Origin: Vibrio parahaemolyticus
Lineage (GTDB): Bacteria; Pseudomonadota; Gammaproteobacteria; Enterobacterales; Vibrionaceae
Assembly: GCF_900460535.1 (NCBI RefSeq)
Contig: NZ_UHIL01000001.1
Location: forward strand, 744,001-808,000
DNA length: 64,000 bases
Reading direction: 5' to 3'
Numbering within the stretch: position 1 is the first letter of the stretch; each line of letters starts with the position of its first letter. Positions 52,640 to 60,749 of this stretch are shown in pieces. Below the pieces are notes generated by a model. That model had not been told where the DNA came from. It did no database searches and saw only the letters and a program-made list of their open reading frames with translations. Made by a program: the position numbers and the translations under genes.

Positions 52640-53416
52640 TCAGTACTTATCCGGTACAAACGTTTGATCGTCTATTGGCGCTCTGACGTAGCCCTCTTTA
52701 TTGATCTCTGGTAACTCAATTGGTGGGTACTCTAGCGCTTTGTATTCAATTTGACTGAGTAGATGACTAATGCAATTTAAGCGCGCTTTTTGTTTTGAAT
52801 CTGAAGGTACAACCCACCAAGGACAGTTTTTGGTGTCGGTGTAAGCGAACATCTTGTCTTTTGCTTCAGAATACTCAGCCCAGCGGTGTCGAGATTCTAG
52901 ATCCATCGGGCTGAACTTCCAGCGCTTTATCGGCGTGTTGATTCGCCCTAAGAAGCGTTTTTCCTGCTCCTCGTCGGATACCGAAAACCAGTACTTGAGC
53001 AAAATAATGCCTGAGCGTTGCAGCATTCTCTCGAATTCAGGGCAAGAGCGCAGAAATTCTTCATATTCATCTGGCGTACAAAAGCCCATGACTTTTTCGA
53101 CGCCTGCGCGGTTATACCAACTGCGGTCAAACAAGACGATTTCACCGGCGGATGGCAGGTGCGCGACATAACGTTGAAAGTACCATTGTGTCTTTTCTTT
53201 TTCAGTCGGGGCGGGCAATGCCACTACGCGGCAAACTCGGTGATTTAACTTTTCCGTAATTCTCTTAATTACGCCGCCTTTGCCTGCGGCATCACGGCCT
53301 TCAAACAGAACGACGACTTTTAGTCCTTTGTGTTTAACCCATTCCTGCAGCTTTACCAATTCGACCTGCAGCTTTTTAAGCTCTTGTTCGTATTCCTTTT
53401 TCTTTAGCTTAGACAT
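52640..53416 (-). CDS. ppk2: Polyphosphate kinase 2 family protein
   Basis: A 258-residue one-domain PPK2 of class I. The Walker A loop FEGRDAAGKGG spans 38-48, Walker B-like region is VLFDRSWYNRAG with the Asp-Arg pair, and the lid region LPAPTEKEKTQWYFQRY and RRWAEYSEAKD follow. PPK2 enzymes usually use polyphosphate to phosphorylate GDP or ADP, so it could return polyphosphate energy to nucleotides. It is convergent with phoU and lies 6 kb from ppk1-ppx, making a compact polyphosphate locus. Preferred nucleotide is not visible from sequence. Confidence 0.92.
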   Translation of the reverse strand: MSKLKKKEYEQELKKLQVELVKLQEWVKHKGLKVVVLFEGRDAAGKGGVIKRITEKLNHRVCRVVALPAPTEKEKTQWYFQRYVAHLPSAGEIVLFDRSWYNRAGVEKVMGFCTPDEYEEFLRSCPEFERMLQRSGIILLKYWFSVSDEEQEKRFLGRINTPIKRWKFSPMDLESRHRWAEYSEAKDKMFAYTDTKNCPWWVVPSDSKQKARLNCISHLLSQIEYKALEYPPIELPEINKEGYVRAPIDDQTFVPDKY

Positions 53417-53485
53417 TATTCGTTCCTCACTCCTTGATGCTCAATATGTTAGCACTCAAAGTAGAAAGTGGGGGTTTCGAATGTG

Positions 53486-54229
53486 TTATTTGAGAGCTGC
53501 TGCGACGTTGGCGATGGCTTGAGTACTGGTAATAGGAATCGCAAAATCATCGACATCTGAAGCGCCCATTTTGCTTTGTTCAGCAATAAAGGTCATTTGG
53601 CTAGGGCGTGTGGTCTTGCCTGAAAGATGGACTTCTTGCACGTTCGTGTTTTTGACTAAATGACGGACGTTGTCTGCATTCACTCCCGCCCCGGCCATGA
53701 TCGCAATGCGCCCTTGGGCTTGTTCCACAAGAGATTTAAGTACGCTCTCGCCTGCTGGTGCAGATGGAGCGAGGCCTGAAGTCAGAATACGTTCGCAACC
53801 TAAATGGATGATATCTTCCAACGCTTGTTCTGAATTGCGACATTGATCAAACGCACGATGAAACGTGATGCCAAGACCCAGTGCTTGTGCAAACTCGCAC
53901 AATGCGGTGGCAAACGGCATGTGGATATCACCTTCTTGGGTCAGTACGCCTAGCACCACTCCATCTAAACCAGATTGATGGGCGGCTTCGATGTCCCAAC
54001 GCATCATGTCTAGCTCCTCTTCGTTATAGAAAAAGTCGCCTTGGCGTGGACGAATCATGGCATACACTGGAACAGAAGATTGTTTGGCCGCTTGCTGCAT
54101 AAAACCGTAGCTTGGCGTTAAGCCACCCAATGCGAGAGATGAGCAAAGCTCAATACGAGTTGCGCCACCAGCAATGGCGTAATGAAGAGATTCAATATTA
54201 TCAATACAGACTTCTAGATGAGTAACCAC
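53486..54229 (-). CDS. cutC: Copper homeostasis protein CutC family
   Basis: A 247-residue TIM-barrel protein of the CutC family. LEVCIDNIESLHYAIAGGATRIELCSSLALGGLTPS opens the barrel, followed by VYAMIRPRQGDFFYNEEEL, VLGVLTQEGDIH, TFHRAFDQC and RILTSGLAPSA. Some members bind Cu(I), but a direct copper role in most bacteria is debated. It is upstream of the PPK2 gene on the same strand with a 69-base gap and no clear terminator, so read-through is possible. Confidence 0.92.
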   Translation of the reverse strand: MVTHLEVCIDNIESLHYAIAGGATRIELCSSLALGGLTPSYGFMQQAAKQSSVPVYAMIRPRQGDFFYNEEELDMMRWDIEAAHQSGLDGVVLGVLTQEGDIHMPFATALCEFAQALGLGITFHRAFDQCRNSEQALEDIIHLGCERILTSGLAPSAPAGESVLKSLVEQAQGRIAIMAGAGVNADNVRHLVKNTNVQEVHLSGKTTRPSQMTFIAEQSKMGASDVDDFAIPITSTQAIANVAAALK

Positions 54230-54375
54230 TTTGATTCATCCTACTAACGTTACAGTAAGTGTTATGGCTAAGATATTAGCAGGGCCAACAGGCAGAATCT
54301 GTATGATGTCGATGGGAAATAGAGGTAAAGTTTTCGCCTAGGTGTTACCTCATTTGAGCACATTTATTGAAGATA

Positions 54376-54407
54376 AAAGAAAGCCCAGAGCATATACTCT
54401 GGGCTTC
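54376..54407 (-). terminator. prx2 terminator
   Basis: On the minus strand AAGCCCAGAG and CTCTGGGCTT form a perfect 10-bp stem with a six-base loop, followed by TCTTTT. It lies about 110 bases past the peroxiredoxin stop. Confidence 0.82.
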
Positions 54408-54514
54408 GATAGGACTTTACTTAGACTGATTGGCGTTTGCGGTTTTCCCGCTATAGCTTTTTGCTTTATATATACATCCAACCATCACACCCGTTGAGCT
54501 TGGGTGAAGGTCTA

Positions 54515-55126
54515 TTATTTTTTGCCTAGGTCAGCTGCGTGCTCAGATAGGAACGCTGCAACACCTTTTGGAGATGCGTCCATACCTGCTTTGCCTTCTT
54601 CCCATTGTGCAGGACATACTTCGCCGTGCTTCTGGTGGAAGTTTAGAGCATCAACCATACGTAGCATTTCGTCGATGTTACGGCCTAGAGGTAGGTCGTT
54701 AACTACTTGGTGACGTACAACGCCTTCTTCGTCGATTAGGAAAGAACCACGGAAAGCAACACCTGCTTCTGGGTGCTCAACGTCGTAAGCTTTACAGATT
54801 TCATGCTTAACGTCAGCAACTAGTGGGTACTTAACTTGACCGATACCGCCATCTTCGATAGCAGTGTTACGCCATGCGTTGTGAGAGAACTGAGAGTCGA
54901 TAGAAACACCGATAACTTCAACACCTTTAGCTTGGAAATCAGCTAGACGGTTGTCGAATGCAATTAGCTCAGATGGGCAAACGAAAGTGAAATCTAGTGG
55001 GTAGAAGAAAACTACTGCTTTCTTACCTTTAGTGAACTCTGCAAAGTTGAAGTTTTCAACGATTTCACCGTTACCTAGAACAGCTGCTGCAGTAAAATCA
55101 GGGGCTTGACGACCTACTAGTACCAT
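54515..55126 (-). CDS. prx2: Typical 2-Cys peroxiredoxin (Prx2/AhpC family)
   Basis: A 203-residue thiol peroxidase. The peroxidatic Cys50 is in FTFVCPSE and the resolving Cys171 in GEVCPAQW. A GGIG motif (93-96), seen in oxidation-sensitive Prx, is present, but the C-terminal YF motif is absent. The ATG at 55126 is chosen because GGAG lies 8 bases upstream; the frame extends to 55297 without support. It is divergent from the OxyR2-type regulator, as in V. vulnificus prx2-oxyR2. It reduces H2O2 and organic peroxides in the cytoplasm. Confidence 0.94.
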   Translation of the reverse strand: MVLVGRQAPDFTAAAVLGNGEIVENFNFAEFTKGKKAVVFFYPLDFTFVCPSELIAFDNRLADFQAKGVEVIGVSIDSQFSHNAWRNTAIEDGGIGQVKYPLVADVKHEICKAYDVEHPEAGVAFRGSFLIDEEGVVRHQVVNDLPLGRNIDEMLRMVDALNFHQKHGEVCPAQWEEGKAGMDASPKGVAAFLSEHAADLGKK

Positions 55127-55325
55127 TTTTTTGCTCCTAAAAAGTATGGTTAGTTCCAAACCGAATACAGTAATGTCGGTTTGGTCCGTGTTTGTTCGAG
55201 ACAAACTATAGTACAGATTGTAGTATTGAAAAAAGCGAAATAAATAGATTGAGTTAATCGAAAAAAGCGATAACAACAAAACTATTAACTCGATCACTGG
55301 AACAGCGGTAGATACAAATACAATT
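55127..55325. promoter_or_regulatory. Divergent prx2-oxyR2 promoter region with inverted repeats
   Basis: A 199-base A/T-rich region. GAGTTAAT (55251-55258) and ATTAACTC (55284-55291) form an inverted repeat. Inside it ATCG and CGAT flank an A run (about 55256-55271). A CTATAG at 55206-55211 also fits the ATAG half-site style of OxyR. These are candidate OxyR2 operator parts; none matches the full OxyR consensus. Confidence 0.45.
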
Positions 55326-56231
55326 ATGAATAAATGGCCCAGTCTGAAGCAGTTACATTATTTAGTGACACTGCATGAAACTCGACATTTTAGCGAGGCA
55401 GCAGAACGCTGCTTTGTCAGTCAATCAACGTTAAGTAAAGGGATTCAGAATCTTGAAGAGTTGATCGGTTGTCCGCTTTACGAAAAGAAAGACAAGAAAA
55501 GCCCGTTGGTTTTTACCCAGACCGGAGAAATGGTCGTAAAGCAAGGTCGAGAGCTATTGGCCAAAGGACAAGATTTAGTAGAACTTGGCCGATTATGTCA
55601 GGGCGATGATATGAAAGGCCAGTTGAAGGTTGGGTGTATTCCGACGATTGCACCGTTCTTATTGTGTGACCTCGTCCAAGAGGTGAATTATCGATTCCCT
55701 CAGCTAAACCTTCTATTAAGAGAAGACACCACCACCAATTTGTTGCAAGCGCTGCGTCATGGTGAGTTAGATGTACTGATCTTAGCGTTGCCAGTTGAAA
55801 TCGATGGTATGGAGAGTCGCGTCGTCGGCAAAGATCCGTTCCGTATGGTGATCAGTGCAAACCAAGTCGATTCGATTCCTGTACCGATCCGTTATGACGA
55901 TCTGCCGGATGAGTCGGTGTTCCTATTAGAGAAAGAGCATTGTTTAACTGAACATGCAGTTTCAGCTTGTAAGCTGACCGATAAAGAGAAAATTAACCCG
56001 TTTACGGCAACCAGCTTACATACCTTGGTGCAGATGGTCGCGAACGGCTTAGGTACCACTTTTATTCCTCAAATGGCAATCGAACACGGCTTGTTACACA
56101 ACCAAAATTTGGTGGTGATCGACCCTCCTGGCCAGCAGGCGTATCGCGAAATTGGTTTGGTTTGGCGCCCTAGTTCATCAAGAACAAACACTTTTAACCA
56201 ACTTGCAGATGTGGTTTCCGAACTGCTTTAG
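55326..56231 (+). CDS. oxyR2: LysR-type peroxide regulator, OxyR2 type
   Basis: A 301-residue LysR regulator with a winged helix (about 8-67, FSEAAERCFVSQSTLSKGIQNLE) and an OxyR-type sensor domain. Redox cysteines Cys206 and Cys215 (HCLTEHAVSAC) match E. coli Cys199 and Cys208. Residue 204 is Glu, where canonical OxyR has Gly; in V. vulnificus OxyR2 this Glu204 is linked to hypersensitivity to H2O2. With the divergent prx2, this supports an OxyR2 assignment over the main OxyR. Activation of prx2 at low peroxide is inferred. Confidence 0.92.
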   Translation: MNKWPSLKQLHYLVTLHETRHFSEAAERCFVSQSTLSKGIQNLEELIGCPLYEKKDKKSPLVFTQTGEMVVKQGRELLAKGQDLVELGRLCQGDDMKGQLKVGCIPTIAPFLLCDLVQEVNYRFPQLNLLLREDTTTNLLQALRHGELDVLILALPVEIDGMESRVVGKDPFRMVISANQVDSIPVPIRYDDLPDESVFLLEKEHCLTEHAVSACKLTDKEKINPFTATSLHTLVQMVANGLGTTFIPQMAIEHGLLHNQNLVVIDPPGQQAYREIGLVWRPSSSRTNTFNQLADVVSELL

Positions 56232-56269
56232 CTATTAGTATTAGCCTTTACTTCCTCACTATTTATCTA

Positions 56270-56300
56270 AAAGCGCACTGGAAACGGTGCGCTTTCTAGT
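56270..56300 (+). terminator. oxyR2 terminator
   Basis: AAAGCGCAC and GTGCGCTTT form a perfect 9-bp stem around TGGAAACG, with a short T run, about 40 bases past the stop. Confidence 0.75.
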
Positions 56301-56368
56301 ATTTTATTCTGTCGGTGAACTTTGACTTGTAAAATTTCACAGCTTTATTTTCGTGAAGCTTTCATAAA

Positions 56369-56386
56369 ATTGTGAAATTTCACAAT
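56369..56386. promoter_or_regulatory. Perfect 18-bp palindrome upstream of aceB
   Basis: ATTGTGAAATTTCACAAT is a perfect inverted repeat. A related imperfect copy, TGTAAAATTTCACA, lies 42 bases upstream (about 56329), and ACACAAT/ATTGTGT arms follow at 56396-56418. It looks like a dimeric repressor operator. The protein is unknown; it is not the IclR or FadR consensus. Confidence 0.5.
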
Positions 56387-56526
56387 GTTAATTTTACACA
56401 ATTGGCTGCGCATTGTGTTTAACCTCCGTTTAAATTCCTTACGCTAGACCTTATGAATACAAGGTTTTCTCGCTTGCCTCTATATTCATACACCTGTTTT
56501 AAATCATATTTCATTGCAAAATTTGA

Positions 56527-56541
56527 TGTAATTAAATTACG
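56527..56541 (+). promoter_or_regulatory. HexR-like site upstream of aceB
   Basis: TGTAATTAAATTACG matches the HexR operator TGTAATTAAATTACA at 14 of 15 positions. HexR controls central carbon genes in Vibrio and Shewanella, and aceBA would fit as a gluconeogenic target. About 300 bases before aceB. Confidence 0.55.
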
Positions 56542-56837
56542 TAATAACTTACAAATTGGCATCCAAAATCAGTGCTTTGTTTGGTGCCGAATAAAACTTC
56601 GAATTTTGTGTTTTGTTTGTCTAGGGGGTTTCGTTAAACCCTTTGTTGATATAGCTTATTTAAAGGCTGCTAAGACTTATGTCTAGATTGAAAAAGCACT
56701 CAGGCTTAAGCAATCTATGAACACGGCCACACAGATTGAACACAAAGTTAAAGGATGTATTTTGTTGTTCATAACTTACAAATGTAGCTTTACGCTGACT
56801 GCCCAAGATAGATAAAGCACGTTAAGGATGAATGATT

Positions 56838-58466
56838 ATGCTTGCTCAGACAGAACAAAAAACACAACCATCACAGCAAACCCAAGGCATGCTTGAGGTG
56901 ACTGGAGCACTTGCTCCGGAGCATCAAGCTATTTTCCCTGTTGAAGCCCAAACCTTTTTATCTCTGCTGTGTGAAAAATTTGCTGGGCGTGTTGAAGAGT
57001 TGTTGGAAGCGAGAGAAGAAAAGCAAGCACTCATCGACGCTGGGGAGTTGCCAGACTTCCTGCCTGACACACAAGATATTCGTGAAGGTAGCTGGAAGAT
57101 CTTAGGTATTCCTCAGGATCTACAAGATCGCCGTGTTGAGATTACAGGCCCAACGGATCGCAAAATGGTGATCAACGCTTTGAATGCAAATGTAAAAGTA
57201 TTCATGGCGGATTTCGAAGACTCTATGTCGCCAGCTTGGGACAAGGTTCTCGATGGTCAAGTTAACTTGCGAGATGCCGTTAATGGCAACATTAGCTACA
57301 CCAACCCTAGCAATGGCAAGCATTATCAGCTGGTGGACGACCCAGCGGTGTTGATCTGCCGTGTTCGCGGCCTTCACTTAAAAGAAAAACACGTGACGTG
57401 GCACGGTCAGATCATTCCAGGCGCGCTTTTTGATTTCGCACTGTATTTCTACAACAACCATAAAGCATTGCTTCAAAAAGGCAGCGGTCCATATTTCTAT
57501 CTTCCTAAACTGCAGTCTCATCATGAGGCGAAGTGGTGGAGTGAAGTGTTCCATTTCACAGAAGAATATTTTGGTTTAGAGACTGGCACGATCAAAGCGA
57601 CCGTGCTGATCGAAACGTTACCAGCTGTGTTTGAGATGGATGAGATTTTGTTCTCACTTAAAGAGCATATCGTAGGGCTGAATTGTGGTCGTTGGGATTA
57701 CATTTTCAGTTACATCAAAACACTGAAGAAACACCCAGATCGTGTTCTGCCGGATCGCCAAGTCGTCACCATGGACAAACCATTTTTGAACGCCTATTCG
57801 CGTTTGTTGGTTCGTACTTGTCACAAGCGTGGTGCTTTCGCGATGGGAGGAATGGCCGCCTTTATTCCCGCGAAAGACCCGCAAGCAAACCAGAAAGTGT
57901 TGGATAAAATTCACAACGATAAATCACTTGAGGCGAATAACGGTCACGACGGTACGTGGGTTGCTCACCCGGGTCTCGCTGATACTGCTATGGAAGTATT
58001 CAGTGCGGCACTTGGAGAGCGAACAAATCAACTAGATGTTAGTCGCTCCGAAGATGCGCCAATTACCGCAGCCGAGTTGCTAGAACCGTGTGACGGTGAA
58101 CGTACAGAAGAAGGCATGCGCCACAACATTCGCGTTGCGCTGCAATACATCGAAGCTTGGATTTCTGGAAACGGCTGTGTACCAATCTACGGATTAATGG
58201 AAGACGCTGCGACTGCTGAGATTTCTCGCGCTTCAATCTGGCAATGGATTCAGCACGGTAAGTCACTCGACAATGGTCAGCAGGTGACAAAAGCACTGTT
58301 CGAAACCTACTTGCACGAAGAAGTGGAAGTAGTGAAACAAGAAGTGGGCGAAGAGCGTTATCAAGCCGGGCGTTTTGAAGAAGCCGCACAATTGATGGCG
58401 AAGCTAACAACTAGCGATGAGCTAACCAACTTCTTAACCGTTCCTGGTTATGACTACCTGGACTAA
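56838..58466 (+). CDS. aceB: Malate synthase A
   Basis: A 542-residue enzyme that condenses glyoxylate and acetyl-CoA into malate in the glyoxylate shunt. Visible motifs include VEITGPTDRKMVINALNANVKVFMADFEDSMSP (substrate and Asp region), IKATVLIETLPAVFEMDEILFSL (magnesium-binding Glu) and GLNCGRWDYIFSYIK. The ATG at 56838 is preferred since AAGGA lies 9 bases upstream; an ATG at 56832 adds two residues but is too close. aceA follows after 118 bases, so they form the aceBA operon. No aceK is present. Confidence 0.96.
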   Translation: MLAQTEQKTQPSQQTQGMLEVTGALAPEHQAIFPVEAQTFLSLLCEKFAGRVEELLEAREEKQALIDAGELPDFLPDTQDIREGSWKILGIPQDLQDRRVEITGPTDRKMVINALNANVKVFMADFEDSMSPAWDKVLDGQVNLRDAVNGNISYTNPSNGKHYQLVDDPAVLICRVRGLHLKEKHVTWHGQIIPGALFDFALYFYNNHKALLQKGSGPYFYLPKLQSHHEAKWWSEVFHFTEEYFGLETGTIKATVLIETLPAVFEMDEILFSLKEHIVGLNCGRWDYIFSYIKTLKKHPDRVLPDRQVVTMDKPFLNAYSRLLVRTCHKRGAFAMGGMAAFIPAKDPQANQKVLDKIHNDKSLEANNGHDGTWVAHPGLADTAMEVFSAALGERTNQLDVSRSEDAPITAAELLEPCDGERTEEGMRHNIRVALQYIEAWISGNGCVPIYGLMEDAATAEISRASIWQWIQHGKSLDNGQQVTKALFETYLHEEVEVVKQEVGEERYQAGRFEEAAQLMAKLTTSDELTNFLTVPGYDYLD

Positions 58467-58584
58467 GAATTCTTAACTGTAATACCAATAACGTGAAAAC
58501 TTTCGAGGCAGATAGGGATGTACTGCCTGAGAACGGAAACTCAACGCACAAACAAAAGTGCAAATAATAAAGAGGGATAGACCA

Positions 58585-59895
58585 ATGACATTGACTCGCC
58601 GCCAACAAATTGAAGCTCTGGAAAAAGACTGGGCAACGAATCCACGCTGGAAAAACGTAAAGCGTACGTATACTGCAGAAGAAGTCGTAGAACTGCGTGG
58701 CTCGATGGTACCAGCAAATACAATCGCACAACGTGGTGCTGATAAGCTGTGGTCACTGGTCAACGGCAGTGCGAAAAAAGGTTATGTAAACTGTCTTGGT
58801 GCACTGACAGGTGGTCAAGCCGTACAACAAGCGAAAGCGGGTATCGAAGCGATTTACCTATCAGGCTGGCAGGTAGCGGCAGATAATAACACTGCATCGA
58901 CTATGTACCCGGATCAGTCGCTATACCCAGTGGACTCAGTGCCTTCAGTGGTTAAACGCATTAACAACTCTTTCCGTCGTGCTGACCAAATTCAGTGGGC
59001 GAATGGCAAGTCTCCTGAAGATGAAGGTGGTATTGATTACTTCCTACCAATCGTAGCGGACGCAGAGGCGGGCTTTGGTGGTGTGTTAAACGCATACGAA
59101 CTGATGAAGTCGATGATCGAAGCTGGTGCCGCTGGTGTTCACTTTGAAGACCAACTCGCTTCGGTTAAAAAATGTGGTCACATGGGCGGTAAAGTACTGG
59201 TTCCGACGCAAGAAGCGGTACAAAAACTGGTAGCTGCGCGTCTTGCTGCAGACGTTTCTGGTACAACAACGCTAGTTATTGCACGTACTGATGCGAACGC
59301 GGCAGACCTGCTAACTTCAGATTGCGACCCATACGATAAAGACTTTATTGAAGGTGAGCGTACTCAAGAAGGCTTCTACCGTGTACGTGCAGGTATCGAC
59401 CAAGCGATTTCTCGTGGTTTGGCTTACGCACCATATGCAGACTTGATTTGGTGTGAAACTGCGACGCCGTGTCTAGAAGAGGCGCGTAAGTTCGCAGAAG
59501 CGATTCACGCTGAGTACCCAGATCAACTGCTAGCATACAACTGTTCACCATCGTTCAACTGGGAGAAAAATCTCGATGCAGAAACCATTGCGAAGTTCCA
59601 GCAAGAGCTTTCAGACATGGGCTACAAGTACCAGTTCATCACGCTAGCGGGTATCCACAACATGTGGTTTAACATGTTTGAATTGGCACACGCTTATGCG
59701 CAAGGTGAAGGTATGCGTCATTACGTTGAGAAAGTTCAACGTCCTGAATTCCAAGCAGCAGAGAAAGGCTACACCTTCGTGGCTCACCAACAAGAAGTGG
59801 GTACAGGTTACTTCGATAGAATGACGAACACCATCCAAGGTGGTAACTCATCTGTCACTGCGCTTACCGGTTCGACCGAAGAAGACCAATTCTAA
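58585..59895 (+). CDS. aceA: Isocitrate lyase
   Basis: A 436-residue enzyme that splits isocitrate into glyoxylate and succinate, allowing growth on acetate and fatty acids. The catalytic loop [13 protein letters not shown] contains the active-site Cys. [39 protein letters not shown] supplies the magnesium-binding residues, and NCSPSFNW and the C-terminal STEEDQF are conserved. Start at 58585 (TTGACTCGC-type N-terminus, length like E. coli 434) rather than 58558; AGAGGGAT precedes it. Second gene of aceBA. Confidence 0.97.
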   Translation: MTLTRRQQIEALEKDWATNPRWKNVKRTYTAEEVVELRGSMVPANTIAQRGADKLWSLVNGSAKKGYVNCLGALTGGQAVQQAKAGIEAIYLSGWQVAADNNTASTMYPDQSLYPVDSVPSVVKRINNSFRRADQIQWANGKSPEDEGGIDYFLPIVADAEAGFGGVLNAYELMKSMIEAGAAGVHFEDQLASVKKCGHMGGKVLVPTQEAVQKLVAARLAADVSGTTTLVIARTDANAADLLTSDCDPYDKDFIEGERTQEGFYRVRAGIDQAISRGLAYAPYADLIWCETATPCLEEARKFAEAIHAEYPDQLLAYNCSPSFNWEKNLDAETIAKFQQELSDMGYKYQFITLAGIHNMWFNMFELAHAYAQGEGMRHYVEKVQRPEFQAAEKGYTFVAHQQEVGTGYFDRMTNTIQGGNSSVTALTGSTEEDQF

Positions 59896-59942
59896 TTGGC
59901 ACTGCAACACTTCCTTAATCAGCGTCAGTAATGGCATATTTT

Positions 59943-59968
59943 GAGCGGCATCTCGGCCGCTCTTTTTT
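59943..59968. terminator. Terminator between aceA and the CBS-domain gene
   Basis: GAGCGGC and GCCGCTC form a perfect 7-bp stem with a six-base loop and T6 on the + strand. On the minus strand it follows the CBS gene, though the T run there is weak. Confidence 0.82.
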
Positions 59969-59973
59969 CGCCT

Positions 59974-60432
59974 TTATAACGCTTCTTCATCCGGTTCAAT
60001 TTCTTCCGGCTCAACCTCTTCTTGCAGTTCAAGCAAGTTGATCGCGATCGTAACGAAGTCCGTGTCAGTAATAATTCCAACCAGATGCCCTTTATGCACG
60101 ATAGGCAAGCAGCCCACTTTGTGCTTTTGCATGTAAATGGCGCTCTCTTTTAGACCTGCTCTTGGCTCTGCAGTCATGATGTTAGTGTGCATCATTTCGT
60201 AGAGAGGCGTATCGAGGGTAAAAGATTGCTCAGCGTCATCTGGGTGCAAACAGGATTCTTGAGCAGCAAGAATATCACGTTGAGTCACCAAGCCTTGTAA
60301 GTGATGATTGGCGTCAACAACCGGAATATGTCGAATATCCAACGCGTTCATCATGCTCTTTGCATCGCGCAAGGTATGCGTGCGTAGCAAGGTATGAGGG
60401 TTGCGAGTCATCATGTCTTCAACCTTGATCAT
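59974..60432 (-). CDS. CBS-domain pair protein
   Basis: A 152-residue cytoplasmic protein with two CBS motifs (about 1-60: MIKVEDMMTRNPHTLLRTHTLRDAKSMM, IRHIPVVDANHHLQGLVTQRDIL; and about 75-135: MHTNIMTAEPRAGLKESAIYM, VGCLPIVHKGHLVGIITDTDFV). The last section is acidic (EEVEPEEIEPDEEA). CBS pairs often bind adenine nucleotides; the target is unknown. The start at 60432 has GGAGG 7 bases upstream; the longer frame to 60528 is not needed. Encoded opposite to aceBA. Confidence 0.85.
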   Translation of the reverse strand: MIKVEDMMTRNPHTLLRTHTLRDAKSMMNALDIRHIPVVDANHHLQGLVTQRDILAAQESCLHPDDAEQSFTLDTPLYEMMHTNIMTAEPRAGLKESAIYMQKHKVGCLPIVHKGHLVGIITDTDFVTIAINLLELQEEVEPEEIEPDEEAL

Positions 60433-60749
60433 AGAGACCTCCAGCGGCATTGTCCTTTCTTTAAATATAGAGAATATTTTGCCGTATATCTGGGAGCCAA
60501 CTCGTTTTTCATCAATTAAATAGCACAATGTTCTTGCGCCTCTTTTTTACTGCGTAATCTGTGTGTTATCGATGTTTTTATTAGTTTGAATAAGTCGGTT
60601 TGCGTGCGAGTCAGTTGGCATTTTTGATTGATATTGAATGTGTACCCAAGGTAATCCAATGAATTGAATCGCACATTTTTATTCGTTGGATTTTCCAAGA
60701 TTCGTCTCTCGAAGAAGATACGCTCAGGCTTACCAAATTGAAGACGATT
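60433..60749. other. Intergenic gap between the CBS gene and the protease gene
   Basis: About 317 bases. It contains an imperfect inverted repeat AATCCAATGAA / TTCGTTGGATT (about 60653-60694) that may be an operator or leader hairpin. Divergent promoters must lie here. No further gene is supported. Confidence 0.4.

Larger units (their letters stand above)
56301..56837. other. Long palindrome-rich leader upstream of aceB
   Basis: About 540 bases without a supported gene. It holds several related inverted repeats (56329-56418), a HexR-like site (56527-56541) and A/T-rich DNA. An open frame at 56453-56686 (77 codons) has no ribosome binding site or recognisable product. The stretch probably contains distal promoters for aceBA and a long 5' untranslated region. 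Confidence 0.55.

Noticed and set aside
55127..55297. N-terminal extension of the peroxiredoxin
   Set aside because: Hydrophobic non-conserved translation across the divergent promoter region; GGAG precedes the ATG at 55126.
56453..56686. 77-codon open frame upstream of aceB
   Set aside because: No ribosome binding site, no known family, Cys/Phe-rich random-like composition; it overlaps likely regulatory DNA.
60516..60698. 60-codon minus-strand frame upstream of the CBS gene
   Set aside because: No ribosome binding site or family; the CBS start has its own strong site at 60432.
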